Positions 26,686 through 36,307 of a DNA stretch of 64,000 nucleotides are shown piece by piece. This DNA comes from Sphingomicrobium sp. XHP0239 (GTDB lineage Bacteria; Pseudomonadota; Alphaproteobacteria; Sphingomonadales; Sphingomonadaceae). The stretch is from NCBI RefSeq assembly GCF_039555325.1, contig NZ_CP154608.1, forward strand, positions 1,674,001 to 1,738,000, given 5' to 3'. A program made the translations under genes and the position numbers. The notes below the pieces were generated by a model. The model was given only the letters and a program-made list of their open reading frames with translations, ran no database searches and was not told the DNA's origin. Numbering within the stretch: position 1 is the first letter of the stretch; each line of letters starts with the position of its first letter.

Positions 26686-27741
26686 TTAGCCCAGCAGTTC
26701 CTGTTCCAGCTTCTTGGCCATTTCCTCGATGTTCTCGGGCGGCCAGCCGGGGATTTCCATGCCAAGGCGCAGACCCATCGACGCCAGCACTTCCTTGATC
26801 TCGTTCAAGGACTTGCGACCGAAGTTGGGGGTGCGCAGCATTTCGGCTTCGGTCTTCTGGACCAGATCGCCGATGTAGATGATGTTGTCGTTCTTGAGGC
26901 AGTTCGCCGAACGGACCGACAGTTCCAGCTCGTCGACCTTCTTGAGAAGGTAACGATTGAGCTGGTTGGTGTCCTGCCCGCCTTCGGTCGTGCCCGCTTG
27001 GCTCTGAGCCGGCGCGGGCGCGATCGCGCTGTCGTCGAAGTGGACGAACAGCTGCAGCTGGTCCTGAAGGATGCGCGCGGCATAGGCGACGGCATCCTCG
27101 GGCGTGACCGTGCCGTCGGTCTCGACGGTCAGGCTCAGCTTGTCATAGTCCAGTTCCTGCCCGACGCGGGTGTTCTCCACCTTGTAGGCGACTTGGCGGA
27201 TGGGGCTGTACAGGCTGTCGATCGGGATCAAACCGATCGGCGCGTCGGCCGGGCGGTTCATCGCCGCCGGGACGTAGCCCGAACCGATGTCGGCGGTCAG
27301 CTCCATGTTGAGCGTGGCGCCATCGTCGAGGTGGCAGATGACGAGATCGGGGTTGGTGATCTCGATATCGCCCGACACCGCGATCTGGGCAGCGGTGACT
27401 TCGCCGGGGCCGGTAGCCGAAAGCTGGAGACGCTTGGGGCCTTCGCCTTCCATCTTCACCGCGATCTGCTTGGTGTTGATGACGATGTCGGTCACGTCCT
27501 CGCGAACGCCCGCGAGCGAGGAGAATTCGTGCAGCACGCCTTCGATCTTGATCGAGGTGATCGCCGCGCCCTGAAGCGAGGACAGGAGCACGCGGCGCAA
27601 GCTGTTGCCGAGCGTCATGCCGAAACCGCGTTCGAGCGGCTCGGCGACGAAGGTGGCCTTGCGCTTGGCGTCGGTGCCGGGCTTGCGGTCGAGGCCCTGC
27701 GGCTTTTTCAGTTCCTGCCAGTTTTTCGCGTTGATCGACAT
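26686..27741 (-). CDS. rpoA: RNA polymerase alpha subunit
   Basis: 351 residues. The N-terminal dimerisation domain shows [26 protein letters not shown], the C-terminal domain [43 protein letters not shown], which contacts UP elements and activators. The inter-domain linker (about 230-260) is rich in Ala/Pro/Gln. Slightly longer than the E. coli protein (329), as usual in alphaproteobacteria. Located between rpsK and rplQ. Confidence 0.98.
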   Translation of the reverse strand: MSINAKNWQELKKPQGLDRKPGTDAKRKATFVAEPLERGFGMTLGNSLRRVLLSSLQGAAITSIKIEGVLHEFSSLAGVREDVTDIVINTKQIAVKMEGEGPKRLQLSATGPGEVTAAQIAVSGDIEITNPDLVICHLDDGATLNMELTADIGSGYVPAAMNRPADAPIGLIPIDSLYSPIRQVAYKVENTRVGQELDYDKLSLTVETDGTVTPEDAVAYAARILQDQLQLFVHFDDSAIAPAPAQSQAGTTEGGQDTNQLNRYLLKKVDELELSVRSANCLKNDNIIYIGDLVQKTEAEMLRTPNFGRKSLNEIKEVLASMGLRLGMEIPGWPPENIEEMAKKLEQELLG

Positions 27742-27840
27742 AATGTCCCCAGACTTGGTGGCGGAGCGTCCCCCGCCTTTTGCGTTCTTAATTCAGTACC
27801 GGGATCCGTGATGGCCCCCGGGAAGCGATCGGCGCGTGGA

Positions 27841-28230
27841 TTAGACGCGGCGACGCTTGGACGGACGCACGCCGTTGTGCGGGATCGGCGTCACGTCGCG
27901 GATCGAGGTGATGGTGAAACCCACCGCCTGAAGCGCACGCAGCGCGCTCTCGCGACCCGAACCCGGGCCCTTCACTTCGACTTCGAGCGTCTTCACGCCA
28001 TGATCCTGCGCCTTCTTGCCGGCATCCTCGGCAGCGACCTGCGCGGCATAGGGCGTCGACTTGCGGCTGCCCTTGAAGCCCATCATGCCGGCGCTGGACC
28101 AGCTGATCGCATTGCCCTGCGCATCGGTGATGGTGATCATGGTGTTGTTGAAGCTGGCGTTCACATGGGCGACGCCGGCGGTGATGTTCTTGCGTTCGCG
28201 GCGACGGACGCGTTGCGGTTCACGAGCCAT
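27841..28230 (-). CDS. rpsK: Ribosomal protein uS11
   Basis: 30S platform protein of 129 residues. Recognised by [84 protein letters not shown]. It follows rpsM by 89 bases and precedes rpoA by 99 bases on the minus strand. Confidence 0.98.
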   Translation of the reverse strand: MAREPQRVRRRERKNITAGVAHVNASFNNTMITITDAQGNAISWSSAGMMGFKGSRKSTPYAAQVAAEDAGKKAQDHGVKTLEVEVKGPGSGRESALRALQAVGFTITSIRDVTPIPHNGVRPSKRRRV

Positions 28231-28319
28231 TGGAATTCCTACCTTCTAAGCTGTCTTGAGGTCTCGGATGCCTCCGGCGGAGCAAGCCCTGCGGCCGTCC
28301 CCCGGGACGCCCTTCGGCC

Positions 28320-28688
28320 TTACTTCTTCTTGCCGGCGATCGGCTTGGCCTTGCCCTTGCGGGTGCGCGCATTGGTGTGCGTGCGCTGGCCACGAACGGG
28401 AAGGCCCGCACGATGGCGCAGCCCGCGATACGAACGAAGATCCATCAGACGCTTGATGTTCATCGCGGTCTCGCGGCGAAGGTCGCCTTCGACGGTGTGA
28501 TCGGCGTCGATCGCCTCGCGGATCTGAAGGACTTCCTGGTCCGACAGGTCGGCGACGCGGCGTTCCGGCGCGATCTTCAGCTTTTCAGTGATTTCCTTGG
28601 CGGTCGTGTGACCGATGCCATGGATATAGGTGAGCGCGATCTCGACGCGCTTGTTGGTCGGGATATTGACCCCGGCAATACGTGCCAT
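28320..28688 (-). CDS. rpsM: Ribosomal protein uS13
   Basis: 30S head protein of 122 residues that contacts the 50S subunit and P-site tRNA. Blocks: [61 protein letters not shown] lies ten bases before the ATG at 28688. In relatives this unit is usually preceded by secY and adk; here a divergent plus-strand gene lies 234 bases upstream, so rpsM must have its own promoter in that gap. Confidence 0.98.
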   Translation of the reverse strand: MARIAGVNIPTNKRVEIALTYIHGIGHTTAKEITEKLKIAPERRVADLSDQEVLQIREAIDADHTVEGDLRRETAMNIKRLMDLRSYRGLRHRAGLPVRGQRTHTNARTRKGKAKPIAGKKK

Positions 28689-28922
28689 GCAAACATTCTC
28701 CTCATGAGCTCCACGGAGTCGCGGGCACTTGCCACTCCATCTCTAAGCGTCAAAAACCCTGATTCTCCAACGAAAAAACGGCAGACGCACGAGATGCGCC
28801 GCCGAAACCCGGTGGATCAGGATGGGTGCGAGATAGGAGCGACGCCCTTTTCTGTCAAGGCGGGCGGGCCTCGACGGTCGAGGGGATAGCGCGGTCCGGC
28901 CCGCCTCGCTACACCCTCCGGC

Positions 28923-29957
28923 ATGACAGCCCAACCCCTCGATTTCGAAGGCCATGTAACCAAGCCCGGCACGCGCCTCTCGATCGACCTTCCGATTAGC
29001 CGCGATGCCACCGGCCGCTACGTCCACATGCCGGTGCGGATCATCCACGGCTCCGAGGAAGGCCCGACCCTGCTGATCAGCGCGGCGGTGCATGGCGACG
29101 AGATCAGCGGCATCGAAGTCATCCGCCGGGTTCTTGCCAAGGTGCAACCGCGCAAGCTCAAGGGCACGCTCATCACCGTGCCGATCGTCAACCCGTTCGG
29201 CTTCGTCGGCTATTCGCGCTACCTGCCCGACCGCAAGGACCTCAACCGCGCCTTCCCGGGCAGCGAGGACGGCAGCCTCGCCAGCCAGATCGCCTACATC
29301 TACCGCACGACGCTCCTCAGCCGCGCGGACTTCGCGATCGATCTCCATTCGGCCGCGATCCACCGCTACAACCTGCCCCAGATCCGGGTCAGCGAGGATT
29401 CCAGCCGCGCCCGCGAACTGGCCCGCGCCTTCAACCCGCCGATCATCATGGTATCCAGCCTGCGTTCGGGAAGCCTTCGCGGCGTCGCGCTCGAGGAAGG
29501 CGTGCCGATGCTACTGTACGAGGCGGGCGAGGCGCTGCGCTTCGACGACCTTTCCACCCGCACCGGGGTCAACGGCATCCTGCGCGTGATGCAGGAAATG
29601 GGGATGCTCGAACTCAAGCCCAGCAAGCGCCAGTATGTCGAACCGCTCGAAGCGACCCGCTCGCTCTGGCTCCGCGCGCCGCGCGGCGGCATCGCCTCGG
29701 TCAAGACGCTCTCGGGACGCCGGGTCAGCCTCGGCCAAGTCGTCGCCACCGTCCGCGACCCCACCGACCCCAAGAAAGAAAGCGTGCTCAAGTCCCCCAT
29801 CGAGGGCATCGTCATCGGCCACAGCAACCTGGGCGTGAAGAACAAGGGCGACGCCCTCCTCCACATCGCGCAACTGGGCGACAGCGACATCTATCTCGAT
29901 CCGCTGACCGAGGAGCGCCTTTCGGGCGTGATGCTCGACGAGCATGAGGTCGATTGA
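28923..29957 (+). CDS. Succinylglutamate desuccinylase/aspartoacylase-family zinc deacylase
   Basis: M14-like zinc hydrolase of 344 residues. Zinc ligands are visible in SAAVHGDEISG (His and Glu) and in FAIDLHSAA (His), with the NPFGFVGYSRYLPDRKDLNRAFPG block typical of the AstE/AspA superfamily. The C-terminal 100 residues form a biotinyl-like beta domain (GIASVKTLSGRRVSLGQVVATV, SPIEGIVIG). The physiological substrate is unknown, and no arginine-catabolic (ast) genes are nearby. Its TGA overlaps the ATG of ribF. Confidence 0.88.
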   Translation: MTAQPLDFEGHVTKPGTRLSIDLPISRDATGRYVHMPVRIIHGSEEGPTLLISAAVHGDEISGIEVIRRVLAKVQPRKLKGTLITVPIVNPFGFVGYSRYLPDRKDLNRAFPGSEDGSLASQIAYIYRTTLLSRADFAIDLHSAAIHRYNLPQIRVSEDSSRARELARAFNPPIIMVSSLRSGSLRGVALEEGVPMLLYEAGEALRFDDLSTRTGVNGILRVMQEMGMLELKPSKRQYVEPLEATRSLWLRAPRGGIASVKTLSGRRVSLGQVVATVRDPTDPKKESVLKSPIEGIVIGHSNLGVKNKGDALLHIAQLGDSDIYLDPLTEERLSGVMLDEHEVD

Positions 29958-30874
29958 TGCGCCGCTTCCGCCATACCGATCCGCTCCCCGACGGCCTGTC
30001 CGGCGCAGTCCTCGCGCTCGGCAATTTCGACGGCTTCCACCGTGGGCATCAGGCGGTGGTCCGCCGGGCCGTGGATCGGGCCGCCCACGAGGGATCGCCC
30101 GCGATCGTCGCCACTTTCGATCCGCATCCCGTGCGCCATTTCCGTCCCGACGCGCCGCCCTTCCGGCTCACCGACCTCGACCAGCGCGAGACGTTGTTCG
30201 CGCAGGCCGGGGCCGACGCCATGCTCGTCTTCGCCTTCGACGACGCGCTGGCAGGAATGAGCGCGGAGGACTTCGTCGCGATGCTGGCCGGCCGGCTCGG
30301 CGCGAGCGGGGTGGTGACGGGCGAGGACTTCACTTTCGGCAGGGATCGCGGCGGCAACGTCGACGTCCTTCGCGAAAGCGGCGCCGCCCGTGGCCTCGTC
30401 GCCGAGACCGTCGCGCCCGTCAGCGACGATGCCGTCATCTCATCCAGCCGCATTCGCGAGGCGCTCCAGGCGGGCGATCCGCACCAGGCCACCCGCCTCC
30501 TGACCCGCCCCTTCGCCGTTCGCGGCGAGGTCGTACATGGCGACAAGCGCGGGCGCGACCTCGGCTGGCCGACCGCCAACATGAAGATGGGCGACTATGT
30601 CCGCCCCGCCTACGGCATCTACGCGACGCGGGTCCGCCTCCCTGACGGCAGCGAGCATGACGCGGTGTCCAACCTTGGCGTGCGCCCGATGTTCGATCCG
30701 CCACAGGAGCTGCTCGAGACCTACATCTTCGACTTCGACGGCGATCTCTACGGCCAGCAGATCGAGGTCGCGCTTCACCATTATCTCCGCCCCGAAGCGA
30801 AGTTTCACGACATGGACGCGCTCAAGCGCCAGATGGACATGGACGCGGCCGAGGCGCGGCGGTTGCTCGCTTAA
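29957..30874 (+). CDS. ribF: Bifunctional riboflavin kinase/FAD synthetase RibF
   Basis: Makes FMN and FAD from riboflavin, 305 residues. The N-terminal FAD synthetase (adenylyltransferase) domain shows LALGNFDGFHRGHQ, VVTGEDFTFGRDRGG and the ISSSRIREAL segment. The riboflavin kinase domain shows GEVVHGDKRGRDLGWPTANM and AVSNLGVRPMF, ending with LETYIFDFDGDLYG. The ATG at 29957 overlaps the TGA of the upstream deacylase. The ribF-ileS-lspA order is conserved in many Gram-negatives. No FMN riboswitch is seen upstream. Confidence 0.95.
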   Translation: MRRFRHTDPLPDGLSGAVLALGNFDGFHRGHQAVVRRAVDRAAHEGSPAIVATFDPHPVRHFRPDAPPFRLTDLDQRETLFAQAGADAMLVFAFDDALAGMSAEDFVAMLAGRLGASGVVTGEDFTFGRDRGGNVDVLRESGAARGLVAETVAPVSDDAVISSSRIREALQAGDPHQATRLLTRPFAVRGEVVHGDKRGRDLGWPTANMKMGDYVRPAYGIYATRVRLPDGSEHDAVSNLGVRPMFDPPQELLETYIFDFDGDLYGQQIEVALHHYLRPEAKFHDMDALKRQMDMDAAEARRLLA

Positions 30875-30913
30875 CTGTTGTGCGGGGCAGCACACACCAT
30901 TATCGCCACCCGA

Positions 30914-33808
30914 ATGTCTGACACGCCCAACTATAAAGACACGGTTTTCCTGCCGAAGACCGATTTTCCGATGAAAGCCGGCCTCCCGCAGAAGGAGCCC
31001 GTCATCCTGAAGAAGTGGCAGGACGAGAAGATCTACCAGCAGGTCCGCAAGAGCCGCGAGGGCCGCGAGAAGTTCATCCTGCACGACGGTCCGCCGTACG
31101 CGAACGGCGATATCCACATCGGCCATGCATTGAACAAGACGCTGAAGGACGTGACCGTGCGCGCGCAGACTCTGCTCGGCAAGGACGCGCCCTACGTGCC
31201 CGGCTGGGACTGTCACGGCCTGCCGATCGAGTGGAAGATCGAGGAACAGTATCGCAAGAAGAAGCGCGACAAGAAGGATGTCCCCGCCAAGGAATTCCGC
31301 GCCGAATGCCGCGAATATGCGCAGCATTGGGTGGACGTGCAGACGGGCCAGTTCCAGCGGCTCGGCAATATCGGCGAGTGGGACAAGCCCTACCTGACCA
31401 TGCGGCCCGAGGCGGAGGCGCAGATCGTCGCCGAACTGTTCAAGTTCGCCGAGACGGGCCAGCTCTATCGCGGGTCGAAGCCGGTGATGTGGTCCCCGGT
31501 CGAGGAAACCGCGCTGGCCGAGGCGGAAGTCGAATATCAGGACCTGACCGACAGCCCGCAGATCGACGTCGCGTTCGAGATCGTCGAGAGCCCGATCCCG
31601 GAACTGGTTGGCGCGCATGCGGTGATCTGGACGACAACGCCGTGGACGATCCCGGTGAACCAGGCTTTGGCGTACGGGCCGGAGATCGAATACGAGGTTC
31701 TGCACCTCAATCGTCTTCCGAGAGGAAAACGCTTCGGCATCAGTCACCTACTTGTTGCGAAGGAGCTAATAGAAGGCGTCCTCGACCGTATCGGACTTGA
31801 GAAATCGGATGTCATGACGGAATGGTCCGGCAAAGGCGCCGACCTCGCCGGAACCGTCGTCCGCCATCCGATGCACCATCTCGGCGGTTTCTACGCCAAG
31901 CCGCGCCCCATGCTCGCGGGCGATTTCGTCACGACCGACAGCGGCACCGGCATCGTCCACATGTCGCCCGATCATGGCGAAGATGATTTCCTCCTGTGCA
32001 AAAAGCACGGCATCGACCCCGTCTTCGCGGTCGAGAAGAACGGGCTGTATCGCGACGACTGGCTGTGGCTCGGCTCGGATGACGATCGCCGCCGCAGCGT
32101 CATCAACAAGCCATTCAATGCACCCGACGGGCCGATCTGTTCGGACCTCCGCGAAGTGGGCGCATTGCTGTCTGCCAGCGCGGACTATCATCACAGCTAT
32201 CCGCATTCGTGGCGCTCGAAAGCCAAGGTCATCTACCGCTGCACCCCGCAGTGGTTTATCGGCATGGACGAACCTCTCCGTCACCTCCCCAAGAAGACCC
32301 GCGCCGAGAAGCGCTGGGAGGACGAGGGCGGCGCGCCGATCCCGCCGGGCGACACGCTCGTCGACGATTACCCCTCGCTGCGCGAAACGGCGATGGACGC
32401 GATCGACGCCACCGATTTCTTCCCGCCGAAGGGCAAGAACCGCATCGGCACGATGGTCGCCGGACGCCCCGACTGGCTCATCAGTCGCCAGCGCGCATGG
32501 GGCGTGCCGATCGCGCTGTTCGTGCATCGCAAATCGGGCGAGCTTCTGGTCGACGAGGCGGTTAACGCCCGCATCGTCGAGGCGATGACGAACGAGGGCG
32601 TGGATGCTTGGTCCGAGGATCGAGCGAGCGATTTTCTCGGGCCCGACCGCGATCCCGACGATTACGAGATGGTCGCCGACATCCTCGACGTCTGGTTCGA
32701 CAGCGGTTCGACCCACGCCTTCGTGCTCGAAAGCGACCGCTGGCCCGACCTGCGTTCACCCGCCGACGTCTACCTCGAAGGCAGCGACCAGCATCGCGGC
32801 TGGTTCCAGTCCTCGCTGCTCGAGAGCTGCGGCACCCGCGGTCGTGCGCCCTACAAGCAGGTGCTCACCCACGGCTTCACGATGGATGCTAAGGGCATGA
32901 AGATGTCCAAGTCGCTCGGCAACACCGTCAGCCCGCTGACGCTGATGGACCAGTATGGCGCCGACATCATCCGTCTGTGGGCGGTGACGGTGGACTTCAC
33001 CGAGGATCACCGCATCGGCGACGAGATCCTGAAGGGCGTGGCGGACCAGTATCGCAAGCTGCGCAACAGCTTCCGCTACCTCCTGGGCGCGTTGGACGGC
33101 TTCGACGCGGGCGAGACCGTGCAGCCCGCCGACATGCCCGAACTCGAACGCTACATGCTGCATCGTCTGGCGAGACTGTCGGACGCGTTGAAGGCCGATA
33201 TCGAACGCTACGACTTCAACGCCTACGTGCGGCGGCTGGTCGATTTCGCGCAGGACGATCTTTCCGCCTTCTTCTTCGATATCCGCAAGGACCGGCTCTA
33301 CTGCGACGTCAACCTGTCGACAGGCGACCAGACGGCCACCCGTGCCGCCTACCGCACCGTTCTCGACGTGCTGTTCCACGCGCTGGTGCGCTGGATGGCC
33401 CCGGTGCTGGTCTTCACGACCGAGGAAACGTGGACCACCCGCTACCCTGACGGCGGCAGCGTCCATACACTCGACTGGCCCGGAATTTCCGACGACTGGC
33501 GCGACGACGCGCTCGCCGAGCGGTGGGACGGTCTGCGCACCCTCCGCCGCGAAGTGACGGAGGCGATCGAACCCTATCGCAAGGAAAAGATCATCCGATC
33601 CAGTCTCGCCGCAGAAGTGACCGTGGACAGCAACGAGGATCCCGATTTCCTCGCGGAATTGTTCATTTCCGGCCCCGTTCACGCGGGCGCGCAGCTATCG
33701 GTTGCAGTGACCGATCACGCCAAGTGCGGCCGCTGCTGGCGTCATCTGCCCGAAGTCGGGGAAGACGGTTCACTATGCGGACGCTGTGCGGAGGTGCTCA
33801 GCAAATGA
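30914..33808 (+). CDS. ileS: Isoleucyl-tRNA synthetase
   Basis: Class I synthetase of 964 residues. HIGH motif at 68-71 (GDIHIGHALNK), KMSKS loop in MKMSKSLGN, the CP1 editing domain between, and a C-terminal zinc finger (CGRCWRHLP...CGRC). The ATG at 30914 gives the family start (YKDTVFLPKTDFPMKAGLP). A stretch at about 31697-31810, inside the editing domain, uses codons such as AGA, CTA, ATA and GGA that are rare in the surroundings. It overlaps lspA by four bases (ATGA). Confidence 0.97.
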   Translation: MSDTPNYKDTVFLPKTDFPMKAGLPQKEPVILKKWQDEKIYQQVRKSREGREKFILHDGPPYANGDIHIGHALNKTLKDVTVRAQTLLGKDAPYVPGWDCHGLPIEWKIEEQYRKKKRDKKDVPAKEFRAECREYAQHWVDVQTGQFQRLGNIGEWDKPYLTMRPEAEAQIVAELFKFAETGQLYRGSKPVMWSPVEETALAEAEVEYQDLTDSPQIDVAFEIVESPIPELVGAHAVIWTTTPWTIPVNQALAYGPEIEYEVLHLNRLPRGKRFGISHLLVAKELIEGVLDRIGLEKSDVMTEWSGKGADLAGTVVRHPMHHLGGFYAKPRPMLAGDFVTTDSGTGIVHMSPDHGEDDFLLCKKHGIDPVFAVEKNGLYRDDWLWLGSDDDRRRSVINKPFNAPDGPICSDLREVGALLSASADYHHSYPHSWRSKAKVIYRCTPQWFIGMDEPLRHLPKKTRAEKRWEDEGGAPIPPGDTLVDDYPSLRETAMDAIDATDFFPPKGKNRIGTMVAGRPDWLISRQRAWGVPIALFVHRKSGELLVDEAVNARIVEAMTNEGVDAWSEDRASDFLGPDRDPDDYEMVADILDVWFDSGSTHAFVLESDRWPDLRSPADVYLEGSDQHRGWFQSSLLESCGTRGRAPYKQVLTHGFTMDAKGMKMSKSLGNTVSPLTLMDQYGADIIRLWAVTVDFTEDHRIGDEILKGVADQYRKLRNSFRYLLGALDGFDAGETVQPADMPELERYMLHRLARLSDALKADIERYDFNAYVRRLVDFAQDDLSAFFFDIRKDRLYCDVNLSTGDQTATRAAYRTVLDVLFHALVRWMAPVLVFTTEETWTTRYPDGGSVHTLDWPGISDDWRDDALAERWDGLRTLRREVTEAIEPYRKEKIIRSSLAAEVTVDSNEDPDFLAELFISGPVHAGAQLSVAVTDHAKCGRCWRHLPEVGEDGSLCGRCAEVLSK

Positions 33809-34293
33809 CCTCGCGCCGTGCCTATGCGATCGCCGCCGCGATCTTCATCATCGACCAGCTGATCAAATGGTGGATCGTCGGTCCGTTCGCGCTGGAATCT
33901 AAAGGCAGCGTCGAACTGCTGCCCTTCTTCAACCTCACCTGGGTCGAAAACCGCGGGATCAGCCTGGGGCTGTTCCAGGCGACCAGCGAAGCAATGCGCT
34001 GGGGTCTCGTCATCGCCACCGCCGCGATCGCCGCCTTCGTCGCTTGGTGGATTACCCGGCCGGGCGAGGAAGGGGACCGCGCGGGGTTTGCCATGATCCT
34101 CGGGGGCGCGCTGGGGAATATCGTGGATAGGGTGCGGTTCGGCTACGTCGTCGACTATGCGGACTTGCATGTTGGCACGTTTAGGCCTTTCTATGTATTC
34201 AACATCGCCGACGCCGCGATCACGCTCGGTGTCGTCTATTTGCTGGTCCGCGCCTTCTGGCCGCGGACCGATAAGGAGAAGAACAATGCGTAA
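33805..34293 (+). CDS. lspA: Lipoprotein signal peptidase (signal peptidase II)
   Basis: Aspartic membrane peptidase that removes signal peptides from prolipoproteins, 162 residues with four transmembrane helices. The catalytic aspartates lie in NIVDRVRFGYVVDY and FNIADAAI. Its presence fits the many lipoproteins in this window. The ATG at 33805 overlaps the ileS stop. Codons near 34160-34200 are less GC-biased than around them. The next lipoprotein gene starts eight bases before its stop. Confidence 0.95.
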   Translation: MTSRRAYAIAAAIFIIDQLIKWWIVGPFALESKGSVELLPFFNLTWVENRGISLGLFQATSEAMRWGLVIATAAIAAFVAWWITRPGEEGDRAGFAMILGGALGNIVDRVRFGYVVDYADLHVGTFRPFYVFNIADAAITLGVVYLLVRAFWPRTDKEKNNA

Positions 34294-34681
34294 CGCCCTC
34301 CCCATCCTGCTGCTCGCGGGCGCGCTCGCCGCCTGCTCGAGCCCGGGCGGGTCGCTCGACGAATATGCGGTCGCGCGCAACGCGCCGCTGATCATTCCGC
34401 CCGACTACACGCTGGAGCCGCCCCGTGCGGGGACCGTTTCGACCAGTGTCGATGAAGTCCAGGCGCGGGCACTGGAAGCGCTTTACGGCGGTCCCGCCAG
34501 CCGTTCGGCGGTCGAACGGATTGCCGTCAGCGAAGCCGCCGACGGGGTGATCCCGCTCGGTGCGCGTTCCACCGCGGGCGATCCCGACACGCGCGTCGTC
34601 GACAAGGGCGCGCAGACGCAGACCATCCTGTCCACCCCCGAAGGCGAGGGTCAGGAAGCCAGCGCCGAACAGCCGCGGTAA
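34286..34681 (+). CDS. DUF3035-domain lipoprotein
   Basis: Predicted lipoprotein of 131 residues; lipobox LAAC with Cys17. The region DEYAVARNAPLIIPPDYTLEPPR is the DUF3035 signature, found next to lspA in many alphaproteobacteria and presumed to be an outer-membrane or BAM-related accessory. The rest is low-complexity and polar. The start overlaps the end of lspA, so translation is coupled. AAGGAGAAG lies immediately upstream of the ATG at 34286. Confidence 0.88.
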   Translation: MRNALPILLLAGALAACSSPGGSLDEYAVARNAPLIIPPDYTLEPPRAGTVSTSVDEVQARALEALYGGPASRSAVERIAVSEAADGVIPLGARSTAGDPDTRVVDKGAQTQTILSTPEGEGQEASAEQPR

Positions 34682-34686
34682 GCGCG

Positions 34687-35232
34687 ATGAGCGAGGCGGG
34701 GGCAAAGCTTCAGAACGGTCTGGTCGACATCGAGAGCCGGCTCGAACGTGCCAAGCGCAAGCTGGAAGACGGACTGGAACTGGTCGCCGAAGCGCAGAAG
34801 GCGTTGAGCGACATCCAGCAGGACGTCCTCGGTGCGCCCGACGGGGCCGGGCCGGGAGATGCGGAGGAGACCGCCTCCAAACTGCTCGCCGACATCAAGG
34901 CGCAGGGCGACGAAATCCCCGAAAGCCTGTGTGGCGGACGAATGCAGGTCGACAGTGTCCAGCGCCTGATCCGCATCGACGGCCATCCCATCGGCATTAC
35001 CGAGATGGAGTATCGCGTCCTCGAACTGCTCGCCTACGCGCGAAACAATGTCGTCACACGCAACATGCTTCTGAAGCATCTCTATCGCCGCGCCGACGAT
35101 CAGCCGCAGCCCAAGATCATCGACGTTTTCATTTCCAAGCTTCGCAAGAAGTTGCGGAGCGCCTCCGGCGGTGCGGAATTCATCGAGACGATACCGCAAC
35201 GCGGCTGGATCCTGCGCGACTTGGAACAGTAG
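34687..35232 (+). CDS. Winged-helix regulator with CtrA-like DNA-binding domain and coiled-coil N-terminus
   Basis: Protein of 181 residues. The C-terminal half (about 85-180) is an OmpR/PhoB-type winged helix close to that of the cell-cycle regulator CtrA: ITEMEYRVLELLAYARNNVVTRNMLLKHLYRR, KIIDVFISKLRKKL and ETIPQRGWILRDLE. The N-terminal half is a charged helix (about 10-50), not a receiver, so no phospho-acceptor aspartate exists. Activity may depend on oligomerisation or a partner. It begins six bases after the DUF3035 gene and is the last gene of the plus-strand run. Confidence 0.85.
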   Translation: MSEAGAKLQNGLVDIESRLERAKRKLEDGLELVAEAQKALSDIQQDVLGAPDGAGPGDAEETASKLLADIKAQGDEIPESLCGGRMQVDSVQRLIRIDGHPIGITEMEYRVLELLAYARNNVVTRNMLLKHLYRRADDQPQPKIIDVFISKLRKKLRSASGGAEFIETIPQRGWILRDLEQ

Positions 35233-35390
35233 GCGTTAACGCTTCGGTGAGACCTGCGGCGCTAGTATGGCGCCATGATCGCACCGCTCCCTCTTTCACG
35301 CCGTGAACCGCAGAACGCCGAATGCGTGCGGAAGAAAACTCATGCGCGTGTGGAGGTCCACCGGTCGGTCGAACGGGTCCTGCTTACGCT

Positions 35391-36212
35391 CTAGCCGCGT
35401 TCCTTGGGCGTCGCGGGATCGCTTCCCCATTCCGCCCAGCTGCCATCGTAGAGCGCGCCGCCATCGGCTCCGATCCGTTGCGCCGCGAACAGGATCGCGC
35501 AAGCGGTCACGCCCGATCCGCAACTGGCAACGAAGTCGCTCTTCGCGTCGACACCGCTCTCGGCGAACAGACGGGCCAGCTCCGCGTCGGGAAGGAAGCG
35601 TCCGTCCTCATCATAGAGCGCGGCGTAGGGCAGATTGGTCGAACCCGGAATACGCCCCGCTGCCGTTCCGGGGCGCGGTTCGTCGGTCGCTCCCGCAAAT
35701 CGTTTAGGGCTTCGCGCGTCGAGAACGGGCGGACGATCGGGCCCCAGCAGGTCGTCCTTAATGACGATACGGTGGGCGGTTCTCCCCGTCGGCCACGAAC
35801 CGGATCGGGGCATCGGCGGGCCAGTTTCCAGACGACCCCCCGCCCCTTTCCAGGCACTCAGCCCGCCATCGAGGATGGCGACCTCACGAGCGCCAAAATG
35901 CGTGAGCGTGAACCAACCGCGCGCCGCCGTGTGGTGCGGAGCATCGTCGTAGACGACGAGCGGCCGATCTCGGTCGAGCCCGATTTCCTCCAGCATCGCG
36001 CAGCCAGCCTCGTGCGACGGAAGCATGTTCGCCGTCGCGGCCTGCGGATCCACGAACGTCGCAATGTCGAGGCGACGGGCGCCGGGAAGATGTCCTTCCC
36101 GAAAGCGCTTGGCGCCATCGATGCCGCTGTCGGGAAGAAAGAAGCTCGCATCGACGACCTGGACGGTGTTCAGATTGGCGGCGAGCCAATCGGCGGTGAC
36201 GAGGCTTTCCAT
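35391..36212 (-). CDS. sseA: 3-mercaptopyruvate/thiosulfate sulfurtransferase (two rhodanese domains)
   Basis: Cytoplasmic sulfurtransferase of 273 residues: an inactive N-terminal rhodanese domain (LVVYDDAPHHTAARGWFTL, ILDGGLSAWK) and a catalytic C-terminal one with Cys231 in the CGSGVTA loop, the mercaptopyruvate-type active site. It transfers sulfur from mercaptopyruvate to thiols or cyanide. The ATG at 36212 follows AAGGTG and is preferred to the TTG just upstream. The 158 bases between it and the convergent winged-helix gene hold no supported gene. Confidence 0.9.
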   Translation of the reverse strand: MESLVTADWLAANLNTVQVVDASFFLPDSGIDGAKRFREGHLPGARRLDIATFVDPQAATANMLPSHEAGCAMLEEIGLDRDRPLVVYDDAPHHTAARGWFTLTHFGAREVAILDGGLSAWKGAGGRLETGPPMPRSGSWPTGRTAHRIVIKDDLLGPDRPPVLDARSPKRFAGATDEPRPGTAAGRIPGSTNLPYAALYDEDGRFLPDAELARLFAESGVDAKSDFVASCGSGVTACAILFAAQRIGADGGALYDGSWAEWGSDPATPKERG

Positions 36213-36307
36213 CAAGACACCTTAAGCAAGATCGCACGCGAAGCGAAGCGAGCGAAAGCGTCAGACGCGGGTTCGCATCACGGCGCTCGCAAAAACGAAA
36301 GCGCCCG

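Noticed and set aside
26680..28500. 606-codon plus-strand frame opposite rpoA and rpsK
   Set aside because: Overlaps universally conserved ribosomal and RNA polymerase genes; antisense artefact of GC bias.
30440..31747. 435-codon minus-strand frame over ribF and ileS
   Set aside because: Antisense to two strongly supported genes, no motif, no plausible start context.
35275..35394. 39-codon plus-strand frame (MIAPLPLSRREPQN start) after the winged-helix gene
   Set aside because: No Shine-Dalgarno site, no homology that I recognise, and it runs into the sseA stop. Too short to support without conservation data.
36282..36305. GGCGCT/AGCGCC inverted repeat with a 12-base A-rich loop near the end of the DUF2945 gene
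   Set aside because: Short stem and long loop, with no T-run; not convincing as a terminator.
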